From Anthoceros angustus (Eukaryota; Streptophyta; Anthocerotopsida; Anthocerotales; Anthocerotaceae), in NCBI GenBank assembly GCA_010909165.1, contig MU008155.1, positions 1,488,001 through 1,552,000 on the forward strand: 64,000 nt of DNA, written 5' to 3'. The notes beneath the pieces were generated by a model. That model was not told where the DNA came from, did not search any database, and saw nothing but the letters and a program-made list of their open reading frames with translations. A program made the position numbers and the translations under genes. Positions 35,077 through 45,928 of the stretch are shown here, piece by piece; the first letter of the stretch is position 1; each line of letters opens with the position of its first letter.

Positions 35077-37330
35077 TCAGTCAAAGACCTTCCTCTTCAA
35101 CATATCCATGGTGTTTTTGCTTAAAGTCCTGTTCCTCGTCAACACAAAATCGTAACCCATGATCGTGGTCTCCAAAAGCTTGATGGCTTGGACATGTTTC
35201 TTCAAAGGATTCCGGCGCCTACCTTTCCTGTGACATGCTGGTGGGGTACTCGGCACCCATTCCTCTGAGTACCTACCCTCAAGTGCATTAGGGTTTTCTG
35301 TGCGCCACCAGTGGATTTGTGCTAGCGGGTCAGCAGCTTCATGGTCCACCTCCACAACCTTGCCTAGCGGAAGGGCCCTCGGGGTCATCTGCGGCTGGAC
35401 CGCAATCATCATGCCCGCTTGGATCTCGATAATAGATCCTCGGCTTGTTGTTCCAACGTTCCGCCTAGCGGCGATCCTGCGGGCACCGTATAAATCTCGG
35501 TCTGTCCAAATATTCGTCTTGCTAGTGCATCCACCACTACTTGTCCGAAACATCACGGAGGTTCTTGAGCATGCGCTTCCGGTTATACCATGTCCATGCT
35601 GGTTTCCAATGGACGAAGATGACTGGCGCTACTAAACCCGCTATTGCCAATTGCTCCTCCCAAAACCATCCCACCAAGATAGTAGCGCATTGAAGATTTG
35701 TGGAAGTTCTTAACATTGTCTGTCTTCCACTCCAGCCATAGCCACGCCGACATACATGTGGATGCTCCTTGCTCCTTCTGCCCTCACATGCAAGTGGTAC
35801 CGGTGGAGCCGCAACAATCTCCCTCTCGCACTCCATCCCGTAATGAACACCACCATCGGGGTCCAGTGCAGTGGAAAATTGCTTGCACCTCAAAGACCGC
35901 CACAAACTCATGACTAGGCAACTCCTCCAGTGACCTTAAATTGATGTTGAAAAGCGTGGTTGTGTAGACATGCGTTGCGGGGAGAACCTCGGGCGCCATA
36001 AATATTGCTTAAAATCGCACCTCCTTCATGAGATGGACCTTGGTAGGAGTATAAGCCCTCCAAGCAAGCAATCAACTCCGGCAATGTGTATGCCTCTTTC
36101 AAGTTCAAGACAACTGTAAAACGGAAAACATTTGATCAATCGATCATGGGTATGGCCAACAATGAGAAACCCCACTTTAACCTTCTTAAAATACCAATGG
36201 ACACCAACATCGCGCCCACCTCCACGGTTCTTGTTACAGCAGTATTGTCCATCCGGTAAAGAGTTTGCAATTGCCCTCCCACAAATTAATCACATGCGGA
36301 TTACGCAATTGTGCCGTTAGGATCATTCCGAATATTGGGGTAGCTCGGTACACATAAGTGCGCATGAATTTGTTGAACACCAAAACCCCAACCACATGGA
36401 GAGATTAGCGGCTATCCACATCTTTGGGCACTCTACGGAAATGAGGCAACTCGGTTTTTCGTCCATACCATCTATCGCAATCCCTATGTACTTGGTCGGT
36501 TGAGCCATACACTTCCGCGATGCGCCATTTTCCTCCGCTCCATCTTGTTGATCCGGTGATAATTGAGGAGTTCTCTGTTTATCTCGCACATACAAGGGCC
36601 ACCATCGGTACACCGCGCAACAAGCAAGTGTTCTGCTGTGTAAAGTCATCGTGCCAAACCCTAAGTCTCCTAAGGCCATAGGGTTTGCACTCTACCGATT
36701 GCGGCCATCCAATCACCGGACATCCGGTGCTTACGATGATAAGGTAGAGGGATTCTCGGTTGTACCTTGCTCTCTCGTTCCGGCGTTTTTATTTTAGCTT
36801 TTAACTTCTCACAGACGATGAGACGGAGTGGTTGGATCTTAATTTTGACACAGTGCCGTATCCACAACTTGCGAAATAGTCTAACATACATGCAATCGCT
36901 CTTGCCTGTTGTCTAGCATACTCAATATAAATCTCCTCCTTCGTGAATGTCAGGCGTTAAAGACTTCCCTATTGGGTAGCCTTTCCACATTTCCTTTGAA
37001 AACAAATCCATCCACATTACACAGTAGACCATACGGTAGGTATTTTTCCGGCACAGGCTCAGCTCGTCCCCTTCAGTACGGGTGCATTCCGTCGGTGCCC
37101 CAATGCAAAACACACGGCAAAATGCCCTCACACACACCGAAACCTTTCCGTGTGGTAGCTTGTTCAACCATCCGGTCCACAGTCATCTTCTTGATCACAT
37201 CAATCGTCCGCAAATGCTGTTCTGCTCCCCTTACTCATCGAAAAAAAGGCCACGCGACAGGCTTTTAGCCTGCAATGTCCCAACTTTCCTATGCACTTTC
37301 TCCCACAAGCCTCCTCAGTGCACGCACATA
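35077..37330 (-). pseudogene. DUF7869-like putative transposase, broken
   Basis: Read on the minus strand from about 37,310: a Cys cluster (ACGRKCIGKLGHC), then VCVRAFCRVFCIGAPT (about 37,140), then KYIGIAIDGMDEK (36,493-36,455), then GHTHD (36,157-36,143) followed after a one-base frame slip by IDQMFS (36,140-36,123), then KEAYTLPELIACLEGLY (about 36,105). The downstream frame 35,556-35,077 has QIHWWRTENPNALEGRYS and GYDFVLTRNRTLSKNTMDM. The pairing of 'DGMDQ' with 'GHTHEDIDQ.F' is, from memory, the signature of the DUF7869 family found in plant and animal transposon-like proteins; the acidic residues suggest a DDE-type nuclease, which is inference. Multiple frameshifts rule out function here. 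Confidence 0.6.
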
Positions 37331-39949
37331 GCCGCCTACGATGCTTGCCAAAACATTGTCCACCTTATTCCTTGCGGCATGGTTCTTGGTGGAACACATA
37401 ACCCCATCCATAGTGCAACTCCAACCCCTCGACTTGGGATTAGCAGGAGGCGGATTTCGCAGTGCGGAGGCCTCGTCGCCTCCTCTCCAAACAAAGGCAA
37501 TCGGATCTCGTACCACATTTGGTCTCCCCGCCTTCCACTCCCGTAACCTCCTTCACCCACTCGCAAACTCCAAACCAAAATCAACAATGCCATGGACCTT
37601 CTCACCACACCGGCGACTCAAAGAACACTCTGCTTCGATTCCTATTTTGGCCAGCGGTGAAACACAACGTTGAAAATACTCCTGCGACCCACATGGATCT
37701 GTTGTAGGCGCCACCTTGTCTCCCTCTGGCCGGGACACACCGCTTGGCCGGATTTGGATCTGGGCAAAACATCCTCGCCAACTTCTTCGCACCCGGACTT
37801 GAACAAGCCGGTAAATGGTACTGGCGCAGTGCCGAGGCGGGCCAAGAGGATATCGGGGAGGGATATCGAGGCGCCGCCTCTTTCACGGCGGCGGCACGAG
37901 CTACCGCCGATCCACATGGTCTGCAATTTCTTCGATCGCGCGCTCGTTCGTGTCCAGATCGAACAAAAACAAGTCTCCATCGCTTGCGACCTCGTCCGCT
38001 ATACCACCGCAGGGTGTCTGTCAAATCGATGTGCCCAGGTCTTCGACTACGGGCAGACATTCACCGGACGTCCGCGGTTCCCTTGGTTGTCCACTCAGCG
38101 CTGCCGCCAAGTCCACGATGTCGGACTCGGACACATGCCCGAGATCTTCATCGTGATCACTAGTCCGTTCACCAAATCAAAGAACTCTTCCTCGAGGTCA
38201 CGCCATTGTGCGCTACCAAAGAGTAGAAGAAAGTGCTGCTCACAATGTGCTCGGCGAAGGCAGCGTAGCTAGACATGTTCAAACTTGTATCCGCTCTCGT
38301 GGCCCGCTCGTAATCAATTATGACGATTGGCGGATGTCCGAATTGCGGCTCTGAGATCCTGGCGGTCAAGTCTCGTTAATTGCCTTAGATTGCAAGGATC
38401 GAGGAGCGAGGTTATGCAAAGGCGAAACATGTTTAGCCGATGGCAAAACATGGAATATTCTCATAAATATGCTTTACTACTTGTTTTGCCGGATGTGCCT
38501 TTGGGCGGCGAATGAAGGCTAAACTTGGCGGATCGAGCATTGGATGATTTCCCATGCGGGGAGTGGAATTGCGAATTGCTGACGATGCCGGCGTCTCTTG
38601 CACATCGTGACCCCACATAGTCATACTACCTTCCTCCTGCTGGAAGACCGATTTTGGCGCCAACGAGTGAGATGGTGGATATATTGAGCGAGAGGGACAA
38701 AGCGATGATTTGTCTCTTATCCCTCGTATTCGACCGCGGAATCGGAGTGTCTTTCGAATTGCGTGGTTTCATTGAAGGTCAACACCGCTCCAACCTCACA
38801 GCCATCCGTGTTTCACGAAGAACATACCGGGGTCCGGTTGTTGATGTCGCCGCCTTTGACAATCCTTAATGCTTGCGATCAATTATGTGCTTCCCTCATG
38901 TTATACTTGCTAATATGTCCAATGATCTCCTTGCTACAATGGGTTGTTTGGCAGATGGGCCCTCAAAGCAGGAGCAAAGGCGCCAAACCCATGGAGCGCT
39001 AGCGGGGAGAAAACGGACCGGGCAGCCTTTGATTCGCAGGGCCCCATGGAGACTGACCGGTCCGGATCCGGCATCAAGATGCATACCGACACCGTGAACC
39101 CGCGCCCCGACAACGTCCCCAACTAGAGCAACTTTCCAAAGTCCTTACAAGCAAGCGGACGACATGATCGGAATGATGCTTGAGACAACTCTCCTTTCGA
39201 TATATCCGGGGAGTTGGATCGCAACAACGTCTGCGGGGCGGTTGGTATTCATACCTCTTGGGTGCTGGACAAGCCTTCAAAGCCCTCATGTCTTGGCTTT
39301 TGTTCACGCATTGTGGAGAAGGATGACCAAGGGTATGTCATTTTTGTGTACATCAAGACAAACCGACAAACGACCCCAATGTCGTCCAGTCTACTCACCG
39401 TGATCAAGAATTTTGACATTTTGCACCGGTAGGAAGCGTCGTGAAGAAGCTGCTGCAGGCTTGCGAAAAATGATGGGCACGAGTTTTCCACAAGGTAATG
39501 CACCAAGTATGTTTAGAAGGCGTTAGGCTGCGGTACTCTGTCAGTTCGGAACCCGTCGCGCGATGGGTGGTAGTGGATCATCGGCCGGTGAAAGCGGCAT
39601 AGACGGCATCGACTTGACGGAATTCAAAGCATCCAAGCGGTGCATCCAAGCCACACCAGTGCATCCGCCAGAAGCAACAGAGCCGCATCGGAAGCATCTT
39701 CAAGATGGCGGAATCATTTCACAAGGGCATCTGCAGGAAAGCAACCATGCTTCTCGATGCAACCGAGCGATGCATCCGAGGGAAGCATCCCCGCAATGCC
39801 ATGGTGGGGAAACATCCTAGCACCGCATCCGTTGGTCCAATACAACCAATTGCAAATGATCCAGAATATCGGTTTGAGGCCGATCGTCTGGTGTGCACCG
39901 GACGTCCGGGTTTTGACTCGGAGACTTTGTGATTCTTCAAGGCTCTGAG
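37331..39949. other. Middle of the TIR element, no assigned gene
   Basis: Several overlapping frames exist on both strands (for example plus 37,670-38,272) but none matches a family I know. The minus strand upstream of the Cys cluster could hold the transposase N-terminus (DLFLFDLDTNERAIEEIADH near 37,980-37,920). Palindrome copies lie at 38,064-38,075, 38,331-38,340 and 39,898-39,909. Confidence 0.35.
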
Positions 39950-41410
39950 GAAGCTAGCTTGACCGGGTATGACGAGGATATGGAGAACGACGGTGAGGAC
40001 ACAGAGGACTATGGATGGCGTCCTACCCGGGGAGGACGAAGATGATCAAGACGGTGAAGATGGCTCATGGGAAGGAGACTGCGAGGCTAATGGCGATGAG
40101 CATGACCTCGAGGTCCTGTCCCTGCATGATTGCTCGCGGTCTTGAGGCTTGTCCTGGATCGCAGGAGGGTGCAGCAGCCGCCCGTGGGGAATGCATCAAA
40201 GGCGACGGAGGAGGCGGAGATGGCAAACCAATCGATGAGAAGGCGAGGCCAGCAGTAGTGGCAAAGCCAAGAAGGCAAGGGCAAACGAGAAGCCTGCAAT
40301 TGCAATTGGGAAAGAGTCGGAGGAGGAGGATGAACCGCTTGTGTTTGTGGAGATTGCCAAGGATAGCGCGGTGGCTGAGACGATGAGCTTCGCCATCAAA
40401 GCGTATGCAAGCCGGGTGGAAAGGGACGTATCGCAATGAAGAGTGTGGAGTCTACTCAGCGCCAATCAAGTGTTGCGGACCCAGGAATTGTGTCGAGCCG
40501 GTGAGGAAGTTGGATCTCGCATGGGTAGAGGCTTTGATGCAAAAGATGAAGCATTGTCCCCTGGGTGGGCGGTGTGTTGCCCATGGTTGTGGTTGTGGAT
40601 CCGTCACAATGTGCTACAAGAGAATTTCACGTTAAGGTGGACGGGGGATTACATTTTTTCGTCTTAGGGGAAACCATTCCTTCCGCAAGGTCCATTGTCT
40701 CATCTACCGTGGAAGAGTACAAGTGGATGGATGCATATGTGCTCACTGGACTCGAGGACGAGATGAGGATCGTAGCCACGGACCACAACACCATAGCGTG
40801 CCAGAAGACATTTACCTTCATGGACCGTGTGCGTTACATCGTGAGTTCCTCGGAGGTCAAGGGTTTGAAGTGTGACGTGGATTGGAAGCTAGATGTGTAT
40901 GCACGATTAGGCGGGATCCCCAAGTGGGATGCAGCCAAGCATAAGGTGCGATATCACCGTGGACAATAGGACCGGATTATTGTGTGGCTAAAGTTGACGA
41001 AGAAGTGTGGAGGTATGTGGAGATTTTCAGAAGTGGGAATGTAAGCAACTAGCGGATAGATGTTTTGACTAGCAGCGGTGAAGGCTACAAGGAAGTCGAG
41101 GAAATCTGCAGCGAGAGATCTTGTGGTCATCGATGTGAAGGAATCGGATGTTCTGTGAGAGTGTGGAAGTGTTTTCGGGGTATCGAGCACTCGGCAGAGC
41201 AACAACAATTTGAAGGCAGCATGCATGAAGGTTTTGGCTGGAGAAATGAGCTTGAAGCAAATGCAAGAGTGGGTGGAGAAGGCCAAAAATTGAACCTCAT
41301 TCACATCACCCTTGCGAAGAACATTGTGAGACTTTCCAGGTTAGGGATCGATACCCTCAATACGACGGTGGAGCAGATCGAACTTTCAACGCATTCAAAA
41401 ATATGGTAAG
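39950..41410 (+). pseudogene. Unidentified plus-strand protein of the TIR element, acidic N-part
   Basis: Frames on the plus strand give an acidic stretch (EDEDDQDGEDGSWEGD, about 40,031-40,080), then SGKAKKARANEKPAIAIGKE and DEPLVFVEIAKDSAVAETMS with FAIKAYASR (40,254-40,420). Further on come DGGLHFFVLGETIPSARSIV and MRIVATDHNTIACQKTFTFM (40,565-40,969). The FAIKAYASR block faintly recalls the N-terminal domain of Mutator-type transposases, but this is not enough to assign it. The orientation is opposite to the DUF7869-like relic. Confidence 0.3.
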
Positions 41411-41746
41411 TGACATGGCAAGCAAGCCACCGTGCATGTGATATGTACTAAGCAAATATGCTTGTTTGCGCATGGTTTGTTTCCACGTCGGCTTGGAACT
41501 TTGCCATTGCGCTGCGGCCAATGCCATCTCGAGTGGAGTGCACTCACGACAATTTCAAGGAACATGTTTTGAAAGCCAAAGCTTGGAGGATAATGGCGGA
41601 TGGCGACAATTGTTGGAGGCCTCGATCAAAAGTTACAGACTTTCGGGGATGACGCCGGAGAACCCGGTATAGTATGTATGTCAACATCGCGGATGGCCCG
41701 TTCTAGAACCCGTCCGTTTGCCATGATTCCTTGGACTTGCCCCGGG

Positions 41747-42285
41747 GTTGAATTTGGATCTAGGGAGTATGACACGCGGTTCACTCGTCGAATTTGAGAA
41801 GATCATAATGACATTCCGGGCATCACAATCGAGGTTTTTCGAGTCGTGGTATTCCATTCGCACGATGATATGTCCATGGTTCGTGAAGTTTTGCTTGCGC
41901 ATGTAAAGGTGGTGTCACGTCTACGGCACAAAACTAATGTGGCATCCTCCAGATAAGTCAGATGATGCGGTGATTACATCACCACGGCGCAGCTCCTTAA
42001 AGCGGGATTGTTTGCCTCAACATTTCTCCCTCGATTACATCGGTGATGTTGACTTGCCGGGTTGAATTTGGATCGAACTCAGGTATGACACGCTTCACTC
42101 GTGAATTTGAAGATCATAATGACATTCCAGCATCCTAGCGTGAGGTTTTTACGTGGTATTCCATTCCGATGATATGTCCATGGTTCGGAAGTTTTGATGA
42201 TGTAAAGGTGGTGTCCGTCATGGCACAAAACTAATGTGATCCTAGATTGATGATGGTGATTACATCACCACGGCGCGTTGCGAAT
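41747..42285 (+). repeat. Two-copy direct repeat, 314-bp period
   Basis: GTTGAATTTGGATC occurs at 41,747 and 42,061. The two copies stay similar through GAAGATCATAATGACATTCC, GATATGTCCATGGTTCG and GTGATTACATCACCACGGCGC. The second copy is shorter by many small deletions. Confidence 0.8.
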
Positions 42286-43997
42286 GTGATTTCTCCTCGA
42301 TGCATCGATGTTATGAATAGCAGGGTTGACTTGCTTTCAGAAGATGGAACATAAGCTATGTTACAACACGAGATGATAGGGTTTCACCGTAAGCCCATTA
42401 GATTGTTGAGGAAGTTGATTGAGCGTATACAATGGAAGGCGAGTGGATCCTAGATGTGGGAGCTCGTTGGGTGGCGACAAGTCGGCATGTCATTTCGATA
42501 GGCGTAGATCCCAGCGGTGCAATTCATGGTTTGCGGCTCAATCGATGGACAAGCGGCGAGGAGGAGGAGGTGGGAGGCGTTGGCGTGCGCACAAGGCGCG
42601 CATGGTGAACAACATCGCGGTGGAGAGGTGGGCGAAGGCGTGAGACAAGGCGCGATGCACAATTGGGCGTGTGAGATCCACTTTCGTGTTGGACAGTCGA
42701 CAAGTGCGAGGTTAGTGAGAAAGACGCAGACATTGGCGAGATGGGCCAAGAGGCTTTTCTGCAACATTGGGGCGATGGATCGGTCCATCCCTTGAGACGC
42801 CGACGAGAAGTATGATGGCGATTGACTCTCCAGACAACCAACGGCCAAAACAAACTTGTAGCATCCGAATGCAGGATTGGGAGAGAGTTGTGAGGGCTAG
42901 GAAATCTGCAGACGACCAGTTGGGTTAACGTTGCTTTTGTGTTGGACTCAAAGCTTTGAGACAACTTGCGATGCGACCACATGTCTTGCACAACCGGGAC
43001 CCGGTGATAAAGGCTGTTCGGTGTCCATTGTGTCCGATTGATCCAAGCTCGGCTTGCGAACCATTTTTGTTCACGATGGTAGGGCAAGGGAGAAACATGG
43101 TCGGCGCAACAACATTGCATCAATGAGCATCCTCATGCATATCCTTCAATCGAACACCGGAAGGGATTGAGAACTCGTCACGCCGCCCCAATCGCCATTT
43201 CGAGCCTTTGCCGTCACGCGCCGCATTGGTGTGCATGAGTTGGCCCCTGCGAGGCGGCGTAGGGAAGGCGTGGTAGCACCCGATTCCGAGCCCATGTGCG
43301 TGAAGTGTCATGGCCGAGACCTTATCGGAATTGCAAATCGCATATCGACCATGGCGGGCGCTTATACCGGACCAGCGAATAGCGAAATGCATTGCTATAA
43401 ATTGGTCGAACACGGCCACACGGGTCATTGTGGTGGAAAGCCTTCGCGGTGATTAGTCGCGGACATGATGAATGCATTCATCATATGCATGTAAAGGACG
43501 ATGTCACGATGCGTAAATACGACCGCATTGAACCCGCAATTGTAAATAGATTGCCGCGGTGTGTCCGAAGGCCGGTATGAAGTTGATTTCATCCAATTTC
43601 GGTAGTGCAACCTCGGGCTGCACCGGCTAAAATGGATTCATACCATTCGCACATTCACCGGATGTCCGGGTCATACAAGTCTGATCAATGTCGCTCTTTT
43701 TCGGTCGGTCGGACCCTTAAACTCATTTTGTGGACCTTTTTAATATCCATTTTATGCGGCCTATAAATTGCATATGTATCTTAAAGAATTGGCGAAATTC
43801 ATGAGAACTTGGAGGTGTAGACCATGTGAAGGTCTTATTACCTTAAAACCATTGAAATGCATGGTTTCATTCTTAAAGTCACATCTTTATCATGCAATTT
43901 TTTTAAAAAATTCTGCAAATTATGAAATTCAAGCTTTTTTGTTTCCAGGTCCCAAATTTCACCCCCTCAAAACCAGAGACGAGGAGCCGTCTCCCAC
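42286..43997. other. Right interior of the TIR element, no assigned gene
   Basis: Frames such as minus 43,123-42,524 and plus 42,517-42,795 overlap each other and show no family features. The last 300 bp become AT-rich. A palindrome copy lies at 43,658-43,669, about 340 bp from the end. Confidence 0.4.
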
Positions 43998-44012
43998 TCT
44001 TAGGAGACCTTG
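43989..44012 (-). repeat. Right terminal inverted repeat
   Basis: On the minus strand this reads CAAGGTCTCCTAAGA then GTGGGAGAC, matching the left end at 21 of 24 positions. Confidence 0.75.
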
Positions 44013-44541
44013 TTGAGGTGGGAGACTGATAAGGAGCTGGGATACAGCTTCGACTTCAGGCATCTTATTTCCAGTCAGTGACGTGATCACGCAGATGTCG
44101 GAACTTGCTGGTATGGACAGCAATCTTCTCTCCCTCCTTCATTTTCACGGCGTAAAATTCCATTCTTATAGCAGATAGGGACATCATGTTAGTAGAATGA
44201 TAAGTGGTTTCTAACTGATGCCATATCGCCTCTGCTGCGTCCAAGAACTCAACATCAGGCACAAGATCTCCATCCAGGCCATTGATAAGGAGAGCCATGG
44301 CAATTCCATTGTGATGTAGCCACTTGGCATAGTCGTCAGGGTCTGTGGTCGGATCAGGTTTCTTGAACGTGCCATCCAGGGCTGGCCAGAATCCACGAGC
44401 CGACATGATGGCTTTCATGCGGACTCTCCAAATAAGGTAACCACTTCCCTTGAAACGATCCTTCTCTTTTAACTCAGAAGTAAAAGTTAAGGCAGGGTGT
44501 GCAGGGCTTGGAGCAGCCATCACAGATGAAGGGGAAAACAA
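44013..44541 (-). pseudogene. copia gag N-terminal part
   Basis: From the minus-strand start region near 44,541 (MAAPSPAHPALTFTSELKEK begins a few codons in) the frame contains FKGSGYLIWRVRMKAIMSAR, WLHHNGIAMALLINGLDGDL and AIWHQLETTYHSTNMMSLSA, which are typical copia gag blocks. A frame slip after RDHVTDWK leads to MPEVEAVSQLLISLPP at the edge of the 11.3-kb insertion. The continuation is at 32,730. Confidence 0.9.
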
Positions 44542-45008
44542 TCAGGAGAAGTAGTCGTCAATGTCAAAATCACGATAGGACATATATGACTACCTTACAG
44601 AGAAGAATCTTGACCTGATCCTGCCCTGCATTGTTATTTTTCATGCAATAATCTGAAAAGCTGACTAGTGTAGTGTAGGAGAGGAGGTTGGGGGGTTTAA
44701 CAAGAGGCGGGGATAGTACGAAATTATGCCCTCCTCATGTTGAACTCCTCAACTTCTTTTCAGACACTAGTAAACTGCTGCGCTTATAAGCATAACCCTA
44801 AAACACATGTCGTTTCGAGAAACTAAAATGAAAATTAGGGTTGAAGCTAACCACCACCTCCTTGTTTGATGAATAGTCATACAGGTGGACAAATCAGGAG
44901 ACAAGCAAGCACACTAGGTGAGGAGGTGCGTTTCTCATCGCGCCTCTTCAGATCCTGGTCGGAATTGCTCCTGCGCCAGGACGCTCCGCTCGACTACAGC
45001 GGAAATTC

Positions 45009-45644
45009 TCAGGATTCTTCAGCCTTTGATCCAACAGCAGAGGAGCTGCAGCCAGTTTCAAGTTTTTGCAATCTCAGGCTCATCATTTGCAGAGAATAAG
45101 TCACGAAATTTAAATCCTGCTTGATCTCCTGTTTGCATTCTGATATGGCCAATTCTGCGTTGCGATTTAGGCTGTTTGCCCTGTTCCTCACAGATTCCTG
45201 GTTGGCTAAGGCCAACGTGAGCACCTTCTCCGCACGAGCCAAGGTAACAGATGTGCGTTGCGCGCTGTTACTGCTACTCAATGGTGGAGAATTTCTGTTG
45301 ATGCTGTTTGTGTATTGATGTGGCACAGGGGGTCTAAGGCAAGGTGAGGGTACTCCAGTCCTATTGCTATAAAACAATTCAAGATTCTGTCCTCTCTTGC
45401 GTCAGCGCTCCTTATACAGGCGATCAGTCTCAAGATTTCTGTTGCGGACATGAGCCGGTCTAGGGGGGTTGCGATGCTGTGCCACAAAACGTCTCAACCA
45501 GAGTGTAGGGTAGTCGTGCTCGTAGAGGTCCAGCAAAGTGTCAATAGGGACGCTTGCTGTCTGTCTTCGTGGGTGGAACTCCCTCCTAGTATTTCTTGGG
45601 AGTGCACCACGTTGACCCCCCCTACAGCCGCCCTGCCTCGGCAT
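45009..45644 (-). CDS. Extra reading frame between copia primer site and gag
   Basis: Unknown protein. The minus-strand frame 45,644-45,402 starts MPRQGGCRGGQRGALPRNT and contains PIDTLLDLYEHDYPTLWLRR. After one frame slip near 45,390, the frame 45,377-45,009 continues with VTLARAEKVLTLALANQESV and NLNFVTYSLQMMSLRLQKLE-like helical sequence, suggesting a coiled coil. Together about 200 residues lie directly after the primer-binding site and before gag, where copia elements normally have a short untranslated leader. It may be an additional element protein or unrelated sequence; the slip means it is not intact as given. 44,542-45,008 between it and gag holds no gene. Confidence 0.35.
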
Positions 45645-45678
45645 CCTTAGAGTCTGTAGATAGGAAACAGAGCATCAT

Positions 45679-45690
45679 GCTCTGATACCA
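45679..45690 (-). other. copia primer-binding site (initiator tRNA-Met)
   Basis: On the minus strand TGGTATCAGAGC follows the LTR end TTTACA directly. This is the standard plant Ty1/copia primer site complementary to initiator tRNA-Met. Confidence 0.9.
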
Positions 45691-45911
45691 TGTAAATTGC
45701 CGAGCGGAAGCGAGAATATTTGCTTAATCTCTTGGTAGATCAATTGAACAATAAATGTCAACAAACAAAAAGTTTTAATACCTTTCTAGGTGACGCTTGG
45801 CTAAAGGTCACCTCTGTTAACCTAACAACCACAGTCTACTTGACCTAATCTATAGGTTAAGGTTTATTACAATATATATATATGACCTATATATGTATAT
45901 CTAACTCAACA
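45691..45911 (-). repeat. copia 5' LTR, 221 bp
   Basis: On the minus strand it begins TGTTGAGTTAG and ends AATTTACA next to the primer site, so it has the TG...CA termini of an LTR. A TATATATATA run inside can serve as its TATA box. The base after its outer end begins the MULE-like gene remnant (GTGTTTCC), so the copia element integrated into, or now abuts, that gene. Confidence 0.85.
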
Positions 45912-45928
45912 GTGTTTCCATAGGAAGA

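Larger units (their letters stand above)
32731..44012. mobile_element. 11.3-kb terminal-inverted-repeat DNA transposon inserted in copia gag
   Basis: The left end CAAGGTCTCCTAAGA (32,731-32,745) recurs as its exact reverse complement at 43,998-44,012. Extended to 24 bp the two ends agree at 21 positions, sharing a further GGAGAC. The flanks are the two halves of one gag sentence, which fixes both borders to within a few bases. Flanking 8-mers ATGAGGAA and TTGAGGTG share only TGAGG, so any target duplication is eroded; size and superfamily stay open. Both termini are AT-rich for some 300 bp. Inside are a DUF7869-like transposase relic (minus, 35,077-37,330), unassigned frames on both strands, and a dispersed palindrome. 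Confidence 0.75.
29027..45911 (-). mobile_element. Ty1/copia retrotransposon interrupted by an 11.3-kb insertion
   Basis: Reading on the minus strand from 45,911: LTR, primer-binding site, an extra reading frame, gag N-terminus (44,541-44,013), foreign DNA (44,012-32,731), then rest of gag, zinc knuckle, protease, pre-integrase, integrase, reverse transcriptase and RNase H, ending at 29,027. PR-IN-RT-RH is the Ty1/copia order. Without the insertion the element is about 5.6 kb, normal for the family. The gag text runs across the insertion: LLISLPP before it and SYQNFVTTQNGP after it are adjacent in typical copia gag proteins. Confidence 0.85.

Noticed and set aside
41747-42285. Direct repeat as a CRISPR-like array
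   Set aside because: Only two long diverged copies in a eukaryotic transposon; no short regularly spaced repeats anywhere in the window.
32723-44020. 8-bp target-site duplication ATGAGGAA / TTGAGGTG as proof of a hAT element
   Set aside because: Only five contiguous bases agree, so neither length nor superfamily can be claimed.
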